Translations under genes and position numbers: made by a program
Origin: Acanthosoma haemorrhoidale
Lineage: Eukaryota > Arthropoda > Insecta > Hemiptera > Acanthosomatidae
Assembly: GCA_930367205.1 (NCBI GenBank)
Contig: OV884009.1
Location: forward strand, 78,575,189-78,639,188
Reading direction: 5' to 3'
Length of the DNA: 64,000 bases
Notes under the pieces: model-generated
Database searches by the model: none
The model's input: the letters and a program-made list of their open reading frames with translations, nothing else
What the model was told of the DNA's origin: nothing
In this document: in pieces, positions 60,001 to 64,000 of the stretch
Layout of the letters: each line of letters starts with the position of its first letter
How positions within the stretch are numbered: the first letter of the stretch is position 1

Positions 60001-61071
60001 AAAACACAAACTACATCTTGTTAATCAGGACATCGTGGTCTGAAATTTCATACCCAACACAAACTTACAGAAAAACATGTTGTATTTTTAATGATAAGTA
60101 ATTGATAAGTAAATTGATGATGATGCTTGATCATTTTTCATGCCGATAGCTGTATTTCTTATGTCATCCCAACATGAAGCGGGGCCTCCTAGTAAAATTA
60201 AATGTTTCTAAATTTGACTCGGATATGGTTCACTATGACCATAACAGACATACAGGTGATAACGTAAGTGTTTCTGGTTTCAAAAAAAAAACTTTGGATT
60301 CTTGTAAAGTGGTAGTAGAAAAATGAGTTTGTTTTAATAGGCTTACATTATTTATTTAATAATTTAAATCATTTTGTCATAGATAAATAGGCAACTTTCT
60401 CCAATGTTTTAATTTGGGACTTCCAATCGACTGAGCAACAGAACAAACAAAAAGACACGAAAAAAGAAATACTCGTGGGCAGAAACGTGTGGGTTTCGTT
60501 TTTTAACGAAGTGGACGAAAGACTAATTATAATAATAATAAAAGCAGCAATTGAATACTATAAAAGTCTAAAATAAATGTTTTTATAAGGGCGAACCAGG
60601 CCAAAGAACGCAGTAGCACTGAGCACTTGAACGAGTCTTGAGGTTATTAAATAAACATTTAAAGCATCAAAGTTAAGTATTTATGTTTCCAGAGCACCAG
60701 TCCCAGATGAAGTGGAGTGTAATTGCTAGTTGTTTACACGAAACTTTTATTCATAGACGTTCAACAGCGGCGTTGTTCAAGCTTGAGAAAACAGTTTTCA
60801 AGGGGGTAGTTAATTTTCCTTTTCGACTCTCCAACCAAGTACACCAAAAGAAATTTATTTATTTTCCAAGCTGTAACATTTTTTTTTTTTTAATACCTAA
60901 CAAGGTCTCAGATCATAAGCATTTAATATTTGAATTTTTTTCTATGGATAAATTCCCAAACAATCAGATTCAACAATACAAGTTTTTTTAGCTCGTGATA
61001 CCTTTTTAAAATAAAGCTCTAAAAGAAAATGAGTTCATTTTAACTATTATGTATTTAGTGAATTTTTCGTA
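57036..61071. other. AT-rich DNA with one unassigned 122-codon frame
   Basis: A minus-strand frame at 57464-57832 starting with ATG (122 codons) is basic and contains NGRGVAGRNSKPFVVFDLCR. It lies upstream, in its own orientation, of the zinc-motif remnant at 56.6-57.0 kb and might be an earlier part of the same dead element, but no RT motif is clear. The repeat core AATCAGGGTGTTGAGATC (minus) lies at about 58455 and TGTTAATCAGGACATCGTGG at 60018. No other features. Confidence 0.35.
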
Positions 61072-61260
61072 TAGGAACAAACCCCGTGTTTAATAATATG
61101 ACACCACCCCCCACCGCACGCATCAATGCTTTAGTTCTTGGAGTCATGTTTGGTGAGCCCCCATCACCTTCAAGTTCCAAAAATGCTTGATTTACATAAA
61201 TAAGTTGCAGCATAGCTACAGTAAACATACTTTTGTACACTTTTAATTTATACGGATTTA
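61072..61260 (+). mobile_element. Jockey family B, diverged fragment
   Basis: NPVFNNMTPPPTARIN in one frame (about 61083) matches TNPVFNTxTPPPLPHRW of family B, and GTGAGCCCCCATCACC at 61161 matches the start of its 3' UTR. The copy is much more eroded than those at 23 and 52 kb. Confidence 0.6.
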
Positions 61261-62046
61261 TTCAATAAATTCTACTGTTATTTTAAAGATGGACGACAGT
61301 TCTCATTGTAAACTCGGAGCCAGTTTTTATTTCCTCGATCCCTAACATAACATTTTATTAATTATTAATAATTAAAGTAATGCTGTTGAGATTTCGAACG
61401 GTGAAAATAAAATAAAAAAACGATAAAATTTAATCAACATTTCCAGCCCAATGATGATAAATTAATGGATTTTGAAGTTCGAAGCCCCAAACCACACAGC
61501 CGAAGTCGCAGCCAATGTTTGGAATGCGTGATGAAGCGGAGGCCAGGATCGGAAATCATAAAGTTCATTATGTAGCTCATGGGGTAAATACAATTATGCG
61601 ATGTGTGCAGGCCAGCGTGCCTATGCTAATGGTCGTCGATGTGTTTGCTATCAGTGGTTCATCAACTCCTTTCTCTCCTCACACTGGTGCATATAAACAC
61701 CAGCGCTGCTTATTTATACACTAACATATACATAAGAAAATATACAAATATATACAGTTTTAACATTCTTAATTTTTTTTTTTTGCATTGATTATGAATT
61801 AAATTATAATTTTTCTATACATGTGAACAAAACATGTGGAAAGTATGGAAACATAAGTAAACAGCCAAAGAACTATTAACAAGATCGCGACTTGAATCCG
61901 GGATTCCCGATTATTCCGATCTATGCCGATTCCCCGAATAGAAATTGGGGAGGTCACGGGATAAATAATAGTTGGACCATTAGCGTAATAAAAATTTCTT
62001 ATTTCAAAACTATATATATTTTTTTTTTTAAACTCTAGTCCAACAA
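61261..62046. other. AT-rich DNA, nothing recognised
   Basis: Short frames only. Confidence 0.45.
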
Positions 62047-63290
62047 CAACTTTATTATGATAAAATTACAATCTCCCTGATTAGGCAATAAGTAATTGTG
62101 ACAAATGTTTTCATTCATACCATATTTACAATTTTTATTCATTCACTCATCCATACAGTATTTACAAACAGCCCAGAGACCTCCCAAATCCACATGGTTC
62201 TCACCTCCCTCACGTGTGAAAGAGGAAGTGGAGTCTTGGGAAGTCCCCCACCCTCCTCCGTCGGCCGCGTCACCGAATACGAGCCAGCGGAGGCTGACCA
62301 AGAGCGCGAGAGCTACATACGCTCAGGACATGATTGGAGAAGCTGTCCTTTGCCAGGACTCCCACTGTTACGTATCTATAGCAGATCACGAGGCCACTGT
62401 CGGTTTTAGTCTCCGAGGAGGATTATAGGGCTGAGAAGTGCGGTGCAATGACTGTTCTAGGGGATTAGGGTGGTTGGATAGTTTACTATGGAATTTTATG
62501 AACTTGGAAAGGATGAGTTCAAGAATGTAGGGTATATTAAGAACATAATGAAGGGTTTTGTTGCTGATGTAATAGGGGGCATTTACTATTGTTCTCAGGA
62601 CTTTTGATTGAAAGGATTGGATGCGCTTGATGTTCGACTTTTTTGCTGTCCCCCTCTATAAAGTATGTCCAGATTTGCTTAGGTATAACTTTGTAACTTA
62701 GTAATTTGTTTTCTATTGAGCGATGGGATGTCCTTTGAAGTAGTCTGTACAGTTGTCCAAAGCGTCATATAAAGCGTCTCCTGCTTTAATGGGATAGTAA
62801 TTGGAATATTCAAAGACATAGCGGACTTAGATGAAACGGTTTGAAAAATAGGACTGTAGGATTAGGAAAAGGGTATGTGGTAAATATCGTTTGAGCTTGT
62901 AAAGCAAACCTGCGTGCCTTACCCTGTCAAAAGCTTGAGCTATGTCCGGAAAGGCAGCAGTGCAATACTGTTTGGTTTAAAGGGCTGAGGATATGTAATC
63001 AACAACGCAAAGGCCTTGTTGAGCAGTGGAATGTCGTAGACGGAAACCAAACTGGCGGGTAAGAATTTTGGTGCTTTGAGTTAAAGCCCCTCCCCCACAA
63101 GGTAACGATTCCCGATGAAGTCTAGAAAGGAGATAAAAATGGCAATCAGAAATGGATTTATCGGGAGGGCACTGATGCTAGAGTAGGAAAAGTGAAGGTG
63201 CTGATTGACACTGCAGTGGACTTGAGGAAAGCATGTGCTATCAAAGGAACTATGTCATGGGAAATAGAGTTATGGACGACAGCAGTACCT
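62047..63290 (-). mobile_element. Jockey family A, copy with RT palm and internal deletion
   Basis: The 3' UTR spans 62047 to about 62560 and the coding tail continues above it. On the minus strand 63058-62777 reads QFGFRLRHSTAQQ, then FPDIAQAFDRVRHAG (RT motif A, catalytic Asp) and LYKLKRYLPHTLFL, then YYPIKAG, where the next residues should be VPQGS of motif B. Instead the sequence jumps near 62776 to the RTSHLS-type tail (62724-62772). RT motifs B to E including YADD are deleted. Two stops lie in the palm. This copy ties the family to a Jockey-type reverse transcriptase. Further 5' coding debris reaches about 63290. Confidence 0.88.
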
Positions 63291-63291
63291 G

Positions 63292-63315
63292 AATATATAT
63301 ATATATATATATATT
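63292..63315. repeat. (AT)n microsatellite
   Basis: About 24 bp of alternating AT at the 5' limit of the Jockey A copy. Confidence 0.9.
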
Positions 63316-63424
63316 AAAAGATTTTTTTTTATAACGCCCTGAGAATGGCACAGAAGCTCTCGGAAAATTAACTTAATAAGGGACACATTGTGACCTGTCT
63401 GTACCTGTGTCCATAGGATACATT

Positions 63425-63480
63425 GCCTACAGGCAAGTTGGTAGAGCCCCCAACAGGTTCAAGTCCTGATCTTGCAAGTA
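63425..63480 (+). other. tRNA-like / SINE-like segment
   Basis: GTTGGTAGAGC followed after a few bases by AGGTTCAAGTCCTG: a D-arm remnant and a good pol III B box (GGTTCAAGTCC) with a four-pair T stem, but the anticodon arm is missing between them. Probably a truncated tRNA-derived SINE. Confidence 0.4.
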
Positions 63481-64000
63481 ATATTTCAAGAAATATGCCA
63501 TCAAGAGGGATGCTCCTCAGGCGAAATATGGCGGAAAATTGTCATTTCTTACTTCTTACTTCTGACATGCGGCTTGAAGAAATCATAAAGGTTTCGAAAT
63601 CGAGCCCGCGTTTCATTTCACGTTTAATTTGTTTCCCTTACTTATCGTTATTTTATTTTAACCAAAAAATAATCTTCAAATTTTGAGATGTTGTTGAATA
63701 TACGTTATAATTTCGGATTGATTTAATGCAGACAAACAGTCAAAATATCGTCTGCCTTGTACCGGCGTGAACAGAAAGTAGCAAAGTTAAACAGTATTTA
63801 ATATACTTACGGGACTGTGCTTGAGGTTTTTAAGTTAATATTAAAAATGACTAAAGAAACTTCTGAATATTTTCTGATACAGATACAGTGAGAGATACAG
63901 GGCCTTTGTTAACGTTTGAACTTCGGGGCCTTTGTAGACTTTTGTTACCGTTTAGTTGTTTTGACACAGTTTCTGATGCCATTATGTTAATCAGAACATA
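63481..64000. other. AT-rich DNA, possible start of another repeat
   Basis: An 87-codon plus frame at 63423-63686 covers the tRNA-like segment and is not a convincing gene. The last bases TTATGTTAATCAGAACATA resemble the TTAATCRGGA repeat core and may begin another copy past the window edge. Confidence 0.4.

Noticed and set aside
1..64000. CRISPR arrays, rRNA genes, phage or bacterial operons
   Set aside because: No evenly spaced direct repeats, no rRNA-like stretches and no tightly packed long ORFs; the window is eukaryotic.

Overview
This is a window of AT-rich eukaryotic (animal) DNA that behaves like insect intergenic or intronic sequence dominated by old transposable elements. I find no confidently intact host gene, no rRNA, no CRISPR array and no bacterial-type operon. 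The long A/T tracts, short random ORFs, spliceosomal-looking donor sites and the element families present (Jockey-type non-LTR elements, Ty3-type LTR elements, mariner-like and piggyBac-like DNA transposons, and an arthropod-wide repeat-associated ORF) all point to an insect. A hemipteran is my best guess from the style of the elements, but the sequence does not prove it.

Layout. Positions 1-12 kb hold scattered non-LTR scraps (1-75, 1688-1735, 2600-2880, 8080-8410), a ~190 bp duplicated AT-rich repeat (2234 and 4237) and a striking ~130 bp-arm inverted repeat at 5526-5943. From 12 to 21 kb there is an inverted pair of CGAAACGTC motifs, Jockey family A 3' ends (12.6 and 16.6 kb), a decayed copy of an arthropod repeat-associated gene (14.2-15.0 kb), a tRNA-like pseudogene (18.6 kb), a SINE-like element and a small Jockey piece. 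From 21 to 30 kb there are fragments of Jockey family B, another reverse transcriptase and Jockey family A. From 31 to 37 kb lies a cluster of class II relics: two internally deleted mariner-like elements with visible terminal inverted repeats, a piggyBac C-terminal zinc domain, and further non-LTR pieces. At 41-42 kb an 839 bp solo LTR with a perfect 5 bp target duplication (CTGAC) sits inside a Jockey 3' UTR. At 44.7-46.9 kb is a Ty3-type LTR retrotransposon that has lost reverse transcriptase, RNase H and most of integrase. From 48 to 64 kb come more Jockey A and B copies, a zinc-motif non-LTR fragment (56.6-57.0 kb), two possible host exons (49.6 and 51.2 kb, weak) and a Jockey A copy with a recognisable RT palm (62.0-63.3 kb).

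The parts do not form a working pathway. Every transposon copy seen is truncated, internally deleted or frameshifted. The interest lies in how the copies are nested, deleted and shared: at least ten pieces of one Jockey family, five of a second, five of a SINE-like family, and an undescribed-looking short AT-rich family with a TTAATCRGGA core.
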